Position numbers and translations under genes: made by a program. This document shows, in pieces, positions 43,560-53,077 of a stretch of DNA of 64,000 nt (position 1 is its first letter; each line of letters opens with the position of its first letter). The stretch comes from Pseudobutyrivibrio ruminis (GTDB lineage: Bacteria; Bacillota; Clostridia; Lachnospirales; Lachnospiraceae). The notes under the pieces were generated by a model that saw only the letters and a list, made by a program, of their open reading frames with translations, was not told the origin of the DNA and did not search any database. The stretch lies in the NCBI GenBank assembly GCA_015057305.1, contig SVES01000006.1, positions 1 to 64,000 on the forward strand, in the 5' to 3' direction.

Positions 43560-45884
43560 ATGTTACTTAGAAAGGTATTACGGGACCTCAGAAGAAACGC
43601 GGTTCAGTTCGTATCAATTTTTATAATGACTTTCTTTGCTATGCTGATTTCTGCTGCTTTCGATGCAGAAAATTATGAATATGGTCTTATGGGTACCAAA
43701 TATCTTGAAGAAACAAATTTCAAGGATATGGACATTCAAGGGGATGAATTTAGTTTTGCCCAAATATCTGCCCTTGAGCAAATGGATGAAATACAAAGCG
43801 TAAATGGTATTATTCGAGCAACAGGGAAGATAACTCTTGATAAGGAGCGACCGCTGGTACTTAGCTATATTGATGGCAATGATGTTTCAAAAATGAAACT
43901 CATAGTTGGTGAGCCATATACAAAAGGTGCTAAAGGCGCCTGGATTGAAGAAAGATTTGCAACACCAATGGGGATAAAGGTTGGAGATGTGATTAATATC
44001 ACCACCGAAGGCACCAGCTTCAAGGAAGAAATAAAGGGTATAGTATATTATCCAGAGTATTTGTACTATATACCTAACGACACCTATTCTGAGCCTGAGT
44101 ATGGAACACATGGATTTGTTGTAATGGATATAAGCGAGGCTCCTTATGCTGAAATAAAATATAATCAGCTGGTTGTTGATTTAAAAGAGGTAAAAGGGCA
44201 ATCTCTTTCGCTTACAGAGGAAGAAAAAAACTACATGCTTCTCATGAAGCAAAAAATTATTGATAAGCTTGATAATAAAAAGGTTATAGTAAAGACAAAA
44301 ACGGAAGATGATATGTATGATGGCTTTGCTGGTAGTGTGGACTCTACAGACGCCCTCAGCAATACATTTACATTTTTGTTTTTGCTTACAGCAGTTCTTG
44401 GAATTATAACCACGATGACAAGAATAACCAGTAATCAAAGAAGCCAAATAGGAACCATGAAGGCATTGGGCTTTTCAGATAAAAAGATAACAATACACTA
44501 TCTTTCTTATTCTGTTATTGTCACTGCTTTGGCGGCGATTATTGGTACTTTTGCTGGTGAATATACGCTTGGACTCTATTTAATTGACCTTGATATATAC
44601 TATTATCAAAATCCATATACATCACCAGCATTAACCAGTAAAAGTATAATAATGCCTTTGCTTGCTGTAATTATTAGTGGTGCCACCACCTTTATATGTA
44701 CAAGAAAAACTCTTTTGGAAAGAGCAGCAGATATCCTGCGACCTGAGCCACCAAAGAATAATTCTGGGGGAGTTCTTGAAAAAACAAAAATTTGGGAGCA
44801 TCTAGGTTTCTCCACTAGGTGGAATGTAAGGGATATAGCCAATAATAAGCTTAGAGCAATAATGAGTATTTTAGGTATAGCAGTGACCTCAATGCTGCTG
44901 TTTTCGGCAGTTGGCTTTTACGAGCTTTTGGCTGGACAAAGCACATGGATGTATGATGAATTATTAAATACTAATTATAAGATTCTATTTACTGAGGAAA
45001 CTGATTATGGAGTAGTTTCAGATTATGCCAAAGAATATAAAGGGCAAATGGTAGAATCTGTAACTGTTACAGTACATTCAGACAATGGTGAGAGGGTACG
45101 CCCATTTATAGTTGTTGATGAAGGCAATATATATAGGTTCCAGGATATGAACTTAGAATACTTTGACCTTCCTGACAATGGAATAATTGTTACCAGCAGA
45201 TTAAAGGATAGCTTAGGCTTGGAGCTTGGTGATGAATTAAGCTGGTACATGCCTGGTGATACATATGAGTATAGTGCCCAGGTAGTTGGATTTTGCAGGC
45301 AGGCCTTGGATCAGGGCTTTATTATGAGCAGAACAGCCTGGCGAAACATAGGTGGGGATTTTAGACCGAATATCGTATATACGAATATAACAGTGCCAAC
45401 AACTCTAAGGGATAAGGATGGCATAATAGCTGTTAACGATAAGGATATGCTGGTGCGAAGTGCCGAAGCAGATCAGGAAACGGGCTATTCCATATCCATT
45501 ATTTTGATTGTTATTGCAACAGTGATGGGGGCAGTTGTACTTTATAATTTGGGGGTACTATCTTATATTGAAAAGGTAAGAGAAATCGCCACTATGAAAG
45601 TTTTAGGCTTTCAATCCTTTAACATCAGGCTGATACTACTACAACAAAATCTTAGTATAACAGCCATTGGTGCCATCATAGGTGTCCCCACAGGAAATCT
45701 TGTAATTAAAGGACTTGATGCAGCATACTTTGAGGATACAAGTGACGTAATATCTGATTTATCACCTATACCTTATCTTGCAGCTGTAGCAGGAACCTTT
45801 ATTGTATCAATGCTCATTAATGCTTTTGTTACATCAAAAATAAATGAGATAAATATGGTGGAAGCCCTAAAGGGTGTGGAGTAA
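43560..45884 (+). CDS. ABC transporter permease, FtsX type (two FtsX domains)
   Basis: 774-residue permease with an N-terminal membrane helix, a large extracellular domain and two FtsX-like membrane modules (FLFLLTAVLGIITTMTRITS with IGTMKALGFSDKKITIHY, and IVIATVMGAVVLYNLGVL with IATMKVLGFQSFNIRLI). The duplicated eight-to-ten helix form differs from the single four-helix form at 50726, so the two exporters are not simple duplicates. It is the third gene of the operon and ends in a strong terminator. The substrate is unknown. Confidence 0.9.
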   Translation: MLLRKVLRDLRRNAVQFVSIFIMTFFAMLISAAFDAENYEYGLMGTKYLEETNFKDMDIQGDEFSFAQISALEQMDEIQSVNGIIRATGKITLDKERPLVLSYIDGNDVSKMKLIVGEPYTKGAKGAWIEERFATPMGIKVGDVINITTEGTSFKEEIKGIVYYPEYLYYIPNDTYSEPEYGTHGFVVMDISEAPYAEIKYNQLVVDLKEVKGQSLSLTEEEKNYMLLMKQKIIDKLDNKKVIVKTKTEDDMYDGFAGSVDSTDALSNTFTFLFLLTAVLGIITTMTRITSNQRSQIGTMKALGFSDKKITIHYLSYSVIVTALAAIIGTFAGEYTLGLYLIDLDIYYYQNPYTSPALTSKSIIMPLLAVIISGATTFICTRKTLLERAADILRPEPPKNNSGGVLEKTKIWEHLGFSTRWNVRDIANNKLRAIMSILGIAVTSMLLFSAVGFYELLAGQSTWMYDELLNTNYKILFTEETDYGVVSDYAKEYKGQMVESVTVTVHSDNGERVRPFIVVDEGNIYRFQDMNLEYFDLPDNGIIVTSRLKDSLGLELGDELSWYMPGDTYEYSAQVVGFCRQALDQGFIMSRTAWRNIGGDFRPNIVYTNITVPTTLRDKDGIIAVNDKDMLVRSAEADQETGYSISIILIVIATVMGAVVLYNLGVLSYIEKVREIATMKVLGFQSFNIRLILLQQNLSITAIGAIIGVPTGNLVIKGLDAAYFEDTSDVISDLSPIPYLAAVAGTFIVSMLINAFVTSKINEINMVEALKGVE

Positions 45885-45891
45885 AAGAGTG

Positions 45892-45923
45892 GGAATCTAC
45901 TGTTGACAGTAGATTCCTTTTTT
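45892..45923 (+). terminator. Terminator of the first ABC exporter operon
   Basis: GGAATCTACTG (45892-45902) pairs perfectly with CAGTAGATTCC (45907-45917) around TTGA, followed by six Ts. Confidence 0.92.
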
Positions 45924-47271
45924 ACAACGGAAATTTTAGCTCTAAAGTAAATGTTGTAGGAGTGGTTTTTACAAGACTACTTCCACCTTGGCGCTTCATT
46001 AGAGATGATATACTAATGAGACCGATTTTGGAGCTTTCGTTTATTCTTGGAACATCTCTTATCTGGTTAGTAAAGGAGAGGAGAGCATAATCATCTTCTT
46101 TAGAAATAGTAATATCTACAGGCATTGTCTCATCGGCATATTTATCTATATTCGTAAATACGTTATTAAATATTCTTAGGATATCATCTGTGTTAACACG
46201 TATTGTGAAATCCTCTTTGGCCTCGTTTACATTAAATCTGAAGTCCTTCTCCATTAGAGGAGGAGTAAATTCAGATATAAGCTGCATAAATAGATCCATG
46301 CCGCTATATTCACTTAGAGCTTCAGCAGGGCGCATAGGATTTGGGTCAAAGGCAAGGAAGTATTCAAATAGTCTGTCTGACATTTCCTTGATTTGAAGGC
46401 AGGTGTTTAAAGCATTACCTATATATTTATCCATTTCCTCAGGAGAGTTATAGTGATGCTCCTTTAATATTTCCAGGTAACCCATCTGCGTGGTTAGTGG
46501 AGTGCGTAAATCATGGGAAAGAGCAGTAACAAGGCTGTTATTAGCTTGTAAAGCTTTTTTCTCATTTTCCATTTGGGAAGCAAGAGCTACGCACATGGAA
46601 TTAAGGCTTTCAGCCACATGAGCAATTTCATCATCACCCTTTACAGGAATGTTGTAATTAAGGTCCCCCCCTTCAAGGATATTAATGCCATAGGTGACCT
46701 CTTTTATGTAGTGAATTCTTTTTCGAACCAACATAGTTATAATTAAAATTATAAGAGCGCCACTTATAAACAAATTAATAATTTGAATTTTAGTATTAAG
46801 GTCATATTGGAAGTCTTCAAAGCATTTCAAGTTACAGTCCCCGTCAGCAAGGGTGATAGTATAACTGTAGCTATAAGGATTGTAGAAATAAGATTCTTCT
46901 ATGAGCTCCTGATTATAAGCTGATATAGTGGCAGCTTCGTCAGAAGTATAGTCAACATAAAAGTTATAGACAATCTGTCCGTCCTTTTCTATATAGAAGT
47001 ATACAAGGGGATGTTTTTTAGACCATTTATATATTTCCACAGGTTGGTCAGAAGAAATATTATTATCCGTAATATACTGCTGTAGCTCGTCAATAGTGGC
47101 ATCTAGCCTCTTTGGAATATATGTGGCTGTAACCCACTTGGATTGGATAAATGCATAGTTGACTTGCTGTAAGGCTATGTAAGTAACTATGCCAATTCCA
47201 AGGCCTAACAGTATAGTAAGCCATAGCTCTAGATATAATGTTTTTACAGATAAAGCCTTTAACTTTTTCAT
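45922..47271 (-). CDS. Sensor histidine kinase with HAMP domain
   Basis: 449 residues. Membrane helices at about 15-36 and 163-182 enclose an extracellular domain. A HAMP domain (about 183-235, ILEGGDLNYNIPVKGDDEI) leads to the HisKA box ALSHDLRTPLT (H253) and an ATPase domain with the N box RIFNNVFTNIDKYA. The ATP-lid region is short and the usual GxGLG is only partly conserved (SKIGLISISSLMKR). It overlaps the regulator gene by 4 bp. The neighbours on both sides are ABC exporters, so it probably senses an antimicrobial or envelope signal. Confidence 0.9.
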   Translation of the reverse strand: MKKLKALSVKTLYLELWLTILLGLGIGIVTYIALQQVNYAFIQSKWVTATYIPKRLDATIDELQQYITDNNISSDQPVEIYKWSKKHPLVYFYIEKDGQIVYNFYVDYTSDEAATISAYNQELIEESYFYNPYSYSYTITLADGDCNLKCFEDFQYDLNTKIQIINLFISGALIILIITMLVRKRIHYIKEVTYGINILEGGDLNYNIPVKGDDEIAHVAESLNSMCVALASQMENEKKALQANNSLVTALSHDLRTPLTTQMGYLEILKEHHYNSPEEMDKYIGNALNTCLQIKEMSDRLFEYFLAFDPNPMRPAEALSEYSGMDLFMQLISEFTPPLMEKDFRFNVNEAKEDFTIRVNTDDILRIFNNVFTNIDKYADETMPVDITISKEDDYALLSFTNQIRDVPRINESSKIGLISISSLMKRQGGSSLVKTTPTTFTLELKFPL

Positions 47272-47978
47272 TGCAATTTATAACCCTTTCCCCACACTGT
47301 AAGAAGATGAGTTGGTTTTGATGGATCCTCCTCAATTTTGGTTCGCAAGTTTCTGATGTGAACCATTATTGTAGCATTAGAGCTGTAGAAATAAGGTTCA
47401 TTCCAAATGCTTTCGTAAATTAGTTGGGCTGGGAAAACTCTGCCAGGGCTTTCTATTAATAGTTTGAGTATCTGGTATTCCAGCTCAGACAAATCAATTG
47501 GCTTTTCAATACCATCGGAATCTATTAAATGCACCTCATTTCTATCCTTGGCAACCTTAAAAATATCATAAGTAAAGAAATTATCAGTAGGTGCGTTTTC
47601 TTTTCCCTTATAAACATAATAGCGGCGAAGCATGGATTTTACTCTTGCAGTTAATTCGCTATGAGAAAATGGTTTTGTAAGATAATCGTCTGCGCCAATA
47701 AGAAGCCCTAAGGATTTGTCAGAATCAGTCCCCTTTGCTGTGAGAAATAGAATAGGCATCTGATAATTCTTGCGGACCTCTTTGCACACATCAAGACCAG
47801 ACATTCCTGGCATCATAATATCAAGAATTATCAAATCTATTGAATCATCCACAAGGGCAAGTGCGGTCCTACCGTCAGGGGCTTCTATAATAGTAAAGCC
47901 CTCACTTTCCAAAAGTATATGCAATATATTTCTTATTTCTTCGTTGTCATCTACAACCAAAATTTTCTGATTTCCCAT
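47268..47978 (-). CDS. OmpR-family response regulator
   Basis: 236 residues. The receiver has VVDDNEE, the phosphoacceptor D53 in IILDIMMPGMSG, FLTAKG and TKPFSHSE. The winged helix has LSELEYQILKLLIESPGRVFPAQ and RTKIEEDPSKPTHLLTVWGKGYKL. A GTG two codons earlier overlaps the GAGGTG site, so the ATG at 47978 is the start. Phased repeats at 48051-48091 in the divergent region are its probable target, linking it to the second exporter. Confidence 0.93.
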   Translation of the reverse strand: MGNQKILVVDDNEEIRNILHILLESEGFTIIEAPDGRTALALVDDSIDLIILDIMMPGMSGLDVCKEVRKNYQMPILFLTAKGTDSDKSLGLLIGADDYLTKPFSHSELTARVKSMLRRYYVYKGKENAPTDNFFTYDIFKVAKDRNEVHLIDSDGIEKPIDLSELEYQILKLLIESPGRVFPAQLIYESIWNEPYFYSSNATIMVHIRNLRTKIEEDPSKPTHLLTVWGKGYKLQ

Positions 47979-48050
47979 AAGCACCTCTATTTAAACCTTG
48001 CTTGATTGTATAGTAACACAAAAACTGTGAAGAAATATTTAAAATGGCTT

Positions 48051-48108
48051 TTTTTAGATTTCTTTAGATTTGTATAAGGAATTTCTTTAGAGTTGCCCTG
48101 CATACTAT
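48051..48108 (+). promoter_or_regulatory. Direct repeats and promoter ahead of the second exporter
   Basis: TTTTTAGATT (48051), TCTTTAGATT (48061) and TCTTTAGAGT (48084) are spaced 10 and 23 bp, one and about two helical turns. The last overlaps the -35 region of a TACTAT -10 (48103-48108). This matches a site for the OmpR-type regulator encoded divergently. Confidence 0.65.
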
Positions 48109-48145
48109 TTTTGTAATGAAAACCGCTTATGGGAGGACATATTAA

Positions 48146-50020
48146 ATGAAGTTAAAAGAAATAATTTCAAAAATTAATTTTGTAGGAAATACTGAAAAAG
48201 AGTATTTGGACGATGAGATAGATGCAAGCCTAGATGAGGAGATTTCTGATAAAGACAAAAAGCTATTTAAAAAGCTTAACAAAAAAGTGATAGCTGCTAT
48301 GGTTGCAGCAGCATTGATTATTACTGCTATAGTGGGCGCTACAGGTGTTAGGCATGTCTTTGCATCATCAAATGAAGCAGAACAGTACACACCAATTGTG
48401 GAGGTTACAAAGCAGGATGTTCAAAAGACCTTGAGCGCAACTGGAACTATCATTTCAGCTGAAGAGAGTGGACAGTTTGCAACTGTTTCAGGCAGTTATC
48501 CTGTAGAAGAAGTGTATGTCAAGGTAGGAGATGTTGTAAAGAAGGGAGATCCACTTTACAAGCTAGACATGAGCACCATGGAGGAAACTCTTTCATATCA
48601 GCAGCAGGCTCTTAATATTCAAAATCAGCAGAATGATATTTCTAAAGGAAATGCCGAAAGAGCACTTCAGTCCTCCATGGAAAATGGAGCTATAAAGGTA
48701 AACGAGGCCAATGCCAGTGTGGATGATGCAAAAAGAGCTCAAAAGGATGCAGCAGATGCAAAGCAAAAGGCTATAGATAGCAAAAATGCGGCAGAGGCTT
48801 CTGCAAACAGTGCTATTGACAGTGCCAAGGCCGAGCTTGATGCGGCAAATGCAGCAGTAAATAGTGCCAAGGCAGCCTTAGATTCAGCTAATGCTAATAA
48901 AAGTGCAAATGATGCAAAAATTAATGAGTGGAAGAATAAGATTTCTAAGCTTGAGACACAGAAAAGTGAATTATCATCAAGTGATGATGCTGATTCTATC
49001 ATTCAACTACAGGAGATAAATGCAGAGATTGCAACTATTAACAGTGAGATAGCATCTCTTGGTGCGGATGTTTCAGCCCAGCAGAAGGCATATAATGATG
49101 CAGTTGCAAATGCTAACGCAAAGCAGATTGCCTATAATAATGCAGTTAATTCAAAAAAGGTAGATGACTCTGCAATAAAGGATGCAGATAGGCAAATCGA
49201 AAAAGCTAATCAGGCATATAACAATGCAGTAGCTAATGTGGGAAATACACAAAATAGCGCAAACGAGGAAATTGCTAATCAATATCAGGCAATAAAGTCA
49301 AGTGACTTATCTGCTCAGTCAAGTACCCTATCATCCCAGCAAGAAATTGCTAAATCAAAGGAAGAGCTTTCAAAAGCGGTAGTTTATGCTAGCCAGGATG
49401 GAACGGTCACCAATGTAAATATTGTAAAGGGGCAAACCTATTCTGGAACAGATGCAGTGGTTATTGATAATGTAACAAATCTCAAGGCTACAGCAGATAT
49501 TGATGAGGGACAGATTCCTCAGATTGCAATGGGGCAAAAGGTTCAGATTAAAACGGATGCTACAGGTGATGATATATTAGAGGGTACAGTAACCTTCGTT
49601 TCACCAACTGCCACAAAAAACAGCACAAAAACAACTGATGGAGCTTCTACCACAGCCTCTGTATCAAAGAGCCGCGCTACATATAGAGTAGATGTTTCAT
49701 TAGATAACACTAATGAAAATTTAAGGCTTGGTATGACTGCCAGAATGACATTTATTACAGCATCGGCAAAGGATGCACTTGTTGTTCCTTCCTCTGATAT
49801 ACAAACAGATGCTGATGGAAACAAATATGTAGTAGTTCAAAAGGCAAATGGAACTACAGAAAATGTGACAATCACTACTGGAATCTCCGATGATTTTTAT
49901 ACTGAAATTAAGGAGGGCACTATTAAAGAAGGAGATACAATTCTAGAAGCGGGACTGGATGGTAGTGCAGATGCGGTACTTGAAGATATGGGAGCAGACG
50001 GAGGTATCTATTTTGAGTAA
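48146..50020 (+). CDS. Efflux adaptor protein (MacA/HlyD-like)
   Basis: 624 residues, longer than usual because of an extended cytoplasmic N-terminus (about 50 residues rich in Asp, Glu and Lys) before the membrane helix (about residues 52-75). A lipoyl half (VKVGDVVKKGDPLYKL) is followed by a very long Ala/Asn/Lys-rich coiled coil (about 150-400), the second lipoyl half (VYASQDGTVTNVNIVKG), and beta-barrel and MP domains. GGGAGGA precedes the ATG. The last codons overlap the ATPase gene. Confidence 0.9.
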   Translation: MKLKEIISKINFVGNTEKEYLDDEIDASLDEEISDKDKKLFKKLNKKVIAAMVAAALIITAIVGATGVRHVFASSNEAEQYTPIVEVTKQDVQKTLSATGTIISAEESGQFATVSGSYPVEEVYVKVGDVVKKGDPLYKLDMSTMEETLSYQQQALNIQNQQNDISKGNAERALQSSMENGAIKVNEANASVDDAKRAQKDAADAKQKAIDSKNAAEASANSAIDSAKAELDAANAAVNSAKAALDSANANKSANDAKINEWKNKISKLETQKSELSSSDDADSIIQLQEINAEIATINSEIASLGADVSAQQKAYNDAVANANAKQIAYNNAVNSKKVDDSAIKDADRQIEKANQAYNNAVANVGNTQNSANEEIANQYQAIKSSDLSAQSSTLSSQQEIAKSKEELSKAVVYASQDGTVTNVNIVKGQTYSGTDAVVIDNVTNLKATADIDEGQIPQIAMGQKVQIKTDATGDDILEGTVTFVSPTATKNSTKTTDGASTTASVSKSRATYRVDVSLDNTNENLRLGMTARMTFITASAKDALVVPSSDIQTDADGNKYVVVQKANGTTENVTITTGISDDFYTEIKEGTIKEGDTILEAGLDGSADAVLEDMGADGGIYFE

Positions 50021-50726
50021 TGACATTTTGCTACAGGCTAGAAATATTAAAAAAAGCTACTATGTTGGCACACCTAACGAACTGGAAATTCTTCATGGAA
50101 TTGATTTAGATATTCGAAAGGGAGAATTTGTTTCTATAGTAGGTCAGTCAGGCTCAGGAAAAAGTACCCTAATGAATATTCTTGGTATTCTAGATAGACA
50201 GACTTCGGGAGAATATATTCTTGATGGTGTTGATATTACAAAGGCTCCAAATAAGGCTTTATCCTCTTTACGTAACAAACATATTGGATTTGTATTTCAG
50301 ACCTACAATCTAATTGCCAGGACAGATGCCATTGCAAATGTTGAGATGCCAATGCTTTATGCAGGCATATCAGAAAAGAAAAGGAGGGCTAGAGCCATTG
50401 AACTTCTAGAAATGGTTGGAATGGGTGAGAGAATGCATCATACACCTGATGAGCTTTCAGGGGGACAAAAGCAGAGAGTTGCTATTGCCCGCGCTATGGC
50501 AAATAATCCAGATATAATTCTGGCGGATGAACCTACAGGCGCCCTTGATTCCAAGACAGGACGTCTTGTCATGGATATATTCCATGAGCTTCATGAGAAG
50601 CAAGGCAAGACAATTGTGCTTATTACCCATTCAAATGAGCTTGCAGCAGAGACACCTAGAATAATTACAATTAGCGATGGAAATATTGTCTCGGAAAAAA
50701 TAAATAATAGGGAAGGAGTCGCATAA
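50013..50726 (+). CDS. ABC transporter ATP-binding protein, MacB type
   Basis: ATPase of the second exporter, 237 residues. Walker A is GQSGSGKST, the Q-loop lies in [18 protein letters not shown], the signature is LSGGQKQR, Walker B is [12 protein letters not shown] and the H-loop is LITHSNE. The frame is open far upstream into the adaptor gene, but GGAGG at 50000-50004 points to the TTG at 50013, giving an 8-bp overlap with the adaptor stop. The permease start overlaps its stop by one base. Confidence 0.93.
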   Translation: MSNDILLQARNIKKSYYVGTPNELEILHGIDLDIRKGEFVSIVGQSGSGKSTLMNILGILDRQTSGEYILDGVDITKAPNKALSSLRNKHIGFVFQTYNLIARTDAIANVEMPMLYAGISEKKRRARAIELLEMVGMGERMHHTPDELSGGQKQRVAIARAMANNPDIILADEPTGALDSKTGRLVMDIFHELHEKQGKTIVLITHSNELAAETPRIITISDGNIVSEKINNREGVA

Positions 50727-51982
50727 TGATTAAGGAAAACTGTAAGCTTGCAATCATCAGTATAAAAGCCAACAAGATGCGAGCCTTTCTAACTATGCTT
50801 GGAATAATCATTGGTGTTTGCGCAGTAATTGCAATAATGACAGTGGGAAATTCTATGACAGCTGATGTAAAAAAGCAGCTGGAAAGCTATGGTGTTCAAA
50901 ATATTACAGTCTATATGAATCCAGTGGATTATAATGCTGAGCTTAGTGAAGCCGATTATCAGGCAATGTCATTAAAGCCTGAAACCTTACATAGTCTTGC
51001 TAAGCAGTTTGATGGAAGAATTGCAGCAATTGCCGTTCAGTCTCAGGCTGGTTCAGGTACAGTAATACAGGATGGCAATAAGGCCAATGTGGATATCAAT
51101 GGAGTAAGTGCAGGCTACTTTAAAGCAAATAACGTAAAGCTGATTAATGGAAATACCTTCACGGAATTTGACTATGAGCAAGGCAAGAATACTGCTATTA
51201 TTTCAGATAAATTTGTTGAGCAGTTATATGGCAGTAACTATAAAAAGGAAAATATGCTTGGCAAAGAAATAGAAGTAAATATAGATGATGAGTATATGAA
51301 TTTAACTGTAATTGGTATATACGAATTTAAGCAAGAGGGAAGTATGATGCGAGGAAACAACAAAAATATTAGCACCTCTGTGTATATTCCCCTTAAGAAT
51401 GCATGGAATTTTACTCATGATGAAACAATCTTTGACGCAACTGTTGTTGCAGCAGAAGGGGAAGATGCTATAGTCCTTGCGGGCGAAGTCAAAGAATACT
51501 TAACCAATTTATTAGCAAATACCCTAGGTGACAAATTCATAGTTGATGCCTACAGTAATCAATCTATGATTAAAGAAAACGAAAAGACAATGAATCAGAT
51601 GACAATGGCAATCTCCATGATAGCAGCCATTGCACTTATAGTTGGCGGAATAGGTGTCATGAACATTATGACAGTATCTATTACAGAGCGTACTAGAGAA
51701 ATCGGCACCCGTAAAGCCCTTGGAGCACCTGATTCTATGATAATGCTTCAATTCATTAGTGAAGCCATTATTATTTGCCTAATCGGTGGAATAATAGGTA
51801 TTATCCTAGGCCTTATTCTAGGCAACGTGGCAGTTCATTTTATGGGGTATACGCCACATATATCGATTGCAAGTATCTATATGTCTGTAGGGTTCTCAAT
51901 GGCTATTGGTGTGTTTTTTGGCTACTCCCCAGCCAAACACGCCGCCAATATGAACCCAATTGATGCCTTACGCTATGAATAG
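50726..51982 (+). CDS. ABC transporter permease, MacB/FtsX type
   Basis: 418 residues with the classic MacB topology: one N-terminal helix (MRAFLTMLGIIIGVCAVIAI), a MacB_PCD extracellular domain (about residues 45-270), then three helices with VGGIGVMNIMTVSITERTREIGTRKALGA and a final GYSPAKHAANMNPIDALRYE. Membrane partner of the adaptor and ATPase upstream. Family exporters expel peptides or macrolide-like compounds; the substrate here is not known. Confidence 0.93.
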   Translation: MIKENCKLAIISIKANKMRAFLTMLGIIIGVCAVIAIMTVGNSMTADVKKQLESYGVQNITVYMNPVDYNAELSEADYQAMSLKPETLHSLAKQFDGRIAAIAVQSQAGSGTVIQDGNKANVDINGVSAGYFKANNVKLINGNTFTEFDYEQGKNTAIISDKFVEQLYGSNYKKENMLGKEIEVNIDDEYMNLTVIGIYEFKQEGSMMRGNNKNISTSVYIPLKNAWNFTHDETIFDATVVAAEGEDAIVLAGEVKEYLTNLLANTLGDKFIVDAYSNQSMIKENEKTMNQMTMAISMIAAIALIVGGIGVMNIMTVSITERTREIGTRKALGAPDSMIMLQFISEAIIICLIGGIIGIILGLILGNVAVHFMGYTPHISIASIYMSVGFSMAIGVFFGYSPAKHAANMNPIDALRYE

Positions 51983-52061
51983 CCGCCCCCTAGGTCTACG
52001 CATTGGTCATGCAGTACCATAACAGGCGGAATGAGTGAATCCTAGGAAGCTGCAGGGACGG

Positions 52062-52439
52062 CTAGTTTTGAGCTTTTGCCATGAATTTGGCGTTGTCGAT
52101 GATGAAGCGTTCGTGGGTGCCGCTACCTATGATATTGTCGCCGTCGAAGCATTTTACTTCAAATACGAGACGACGTCTGTCGATTTCTATGAGAGTAGCC
52201 TCGCAGGTGATGGTGTGACCGATTGCTGATGCACGGTCGTGGGTGATGTCAACCTTTGTGCCAACACTGCCTTCACCTTCGCCAAGCTCTGGCTGGATCA
52301 TTTTCCAGCAGGTTTCCTCCATGAGAGAGAGCATTGCTGGTGTGGCAAAAACCTCTAAGGCACCACTGCAGAAGGCTTTAGCTGTGTTCTGCTGGGTTAC
52401 TGTAGTTTGGGCTTTGCCCTTCATTCCTATTTCTAACAT
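52062..52439 (-). CDS. FlK-like hotdog thioesterase
   Basis: 125-residue acyl-CoA thioesterase-like protein. ATPAMLSLMEETCW carries T33 and E41 with the same spacing as the catalytic Thr and Glu of fluoroacetyl-CoA thioesterase FlK, and H75 (SAIGHTITCE) is the candidate for its His. The C-terminal GSGTHERFIID is also typical. The substrate in this bacterium is unlikely to be fluoroacetate. The gene stands alone, divergent from queT. Confidence 0.85.
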   Translation of the reverse strand: MLEIGMKGKAQTTVTQQNTAKAFCSGALEVFATPAMLSLMEETCWKMIQPELGEGEGSVGTKVDITHDRASAIGHTITCEATLIEIDRRRLVFEVKCFDGDNIIGSGTHERFIIDNAKFMAKAQN

Positions 52440-52473
52440 ATTGTTTGTCCTTTCGATGATAGTGTTCTATTGT

Positions 52474-52502
52474 TTGTATATTAGCTATTTTTGTGCTATA
52501 AT
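52474..52502 (+). promoter_or_regulatory. Promoter of the preQ1 riboswitch-queT unit
   Basis: TTGTAT (52474-52479), 17 bp, TATAAT (52497-52502) with TGC ahead of the -10 (extended). The start falls at about 52509, the first base of the aptamer. Confidence 0.8.
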
Positions 52503-52508
52503 TCAACT

Positions 52509-52551
52509 CCGTGAGTTCGTGACCATCCTCACGTAAAACAAAACTAAGGAG
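52509..52551 (+). promoter_or_regulatory. PreQ1-I riboswitch
   Basis: The compact pseudoknot pattern is visible: stem CGTGAG (52510-52515) with CTCACG (52528-52533), a 12-nt loop containing TTC and ACC, and an A-rich tail ending AACTAAGGAG. The tail overlaps the ribosome site (AAGGAG 52546-52551), so ligand binding would hide it and block translation. The downstream gene is a preQ1 transporter. Confidence 0.88.
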
Positions 52552-52557
52552 AAAAAA

Positions 52558-53058
52558 ATGAATAAGAAAGTATTATTTATTTGTCAGGGTGCAATGATTG
52601 CAGCCATCTATGTTGTATTGACTTTATTTATCAATACATTCAATCTTGCAAGTGGAGCTATTCAGGTTAGAATTTCAGAGGCTCTTTGCATTTTACCTAT
52701 TTTTACACCAGCTGCTATACCAGGTTTATTTGTAGGTTGTTTATTATCAAATATAATGATGGGAAGTGCCATTTATGATATTATATTCGGTAGTCTAGCA
52801 ACTTTAATTGGTGCTGTTGGAACTTACTATCTTAGAAAGACAAGATTCCTATTTACACTTCCACCAGTTATAGCTAATGCGGTTATTATCCCATTTGTAT
52901 TAAAGTTTGCATACGGCTTGACAGATGCATTTTGGTTCCTTGTAGCAACAGTTGCTGCAGGAGAGATAATCTGTGTATGCATTATGGGTATGATTTTAAA
53001 GGCAGCTCTTTGGCCTGAAAGAAGATTTATCTTTAGAAACGAAGAGGTTGCTGCTTAA
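52558..53058 (+). CDS. queT: QueT-family preQ1 precursor transporter
   Basis: Integral membrane substrate-binding (S) component of the ECF type, 166 residues with five to six helices. The beginning KKVLFICQGAMIAAIYVVLT, then QVRISEALCILPIFTPAAIPGL and GSAIYDIIFGSLATLIGA, are family features. It scavenges queuosine precursors for tRNA modification. The preQ1-I riboswitch directly upstream confirms the role. The shared ECF energising module is not in the window. Confidence 0.93.
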   Translation: MNKKVLFICQGAMIAAIYVVLTLFINTFNLASGAIQVRISEALCILPIFTPAAIPGLFVGCLLSNIMMGSAIYDIIFGSLATLIGAVGTYYLRKTRFLFTLPPVIANAVIIPFVLKFAYGLTDAFWFLVATVAAGEIICVCIMGMILKAALWPERRFIFRNEEVAA

Positions 53059-53077
53059 TTAATTAACGGAGGACATT

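Noticed and set aside
48739-49002. Antisense open frame within the adaptor coiled coil
   Set aside because: It mirrors Ala/Lys/Asn-rich codons of the real gene and has no start signals.
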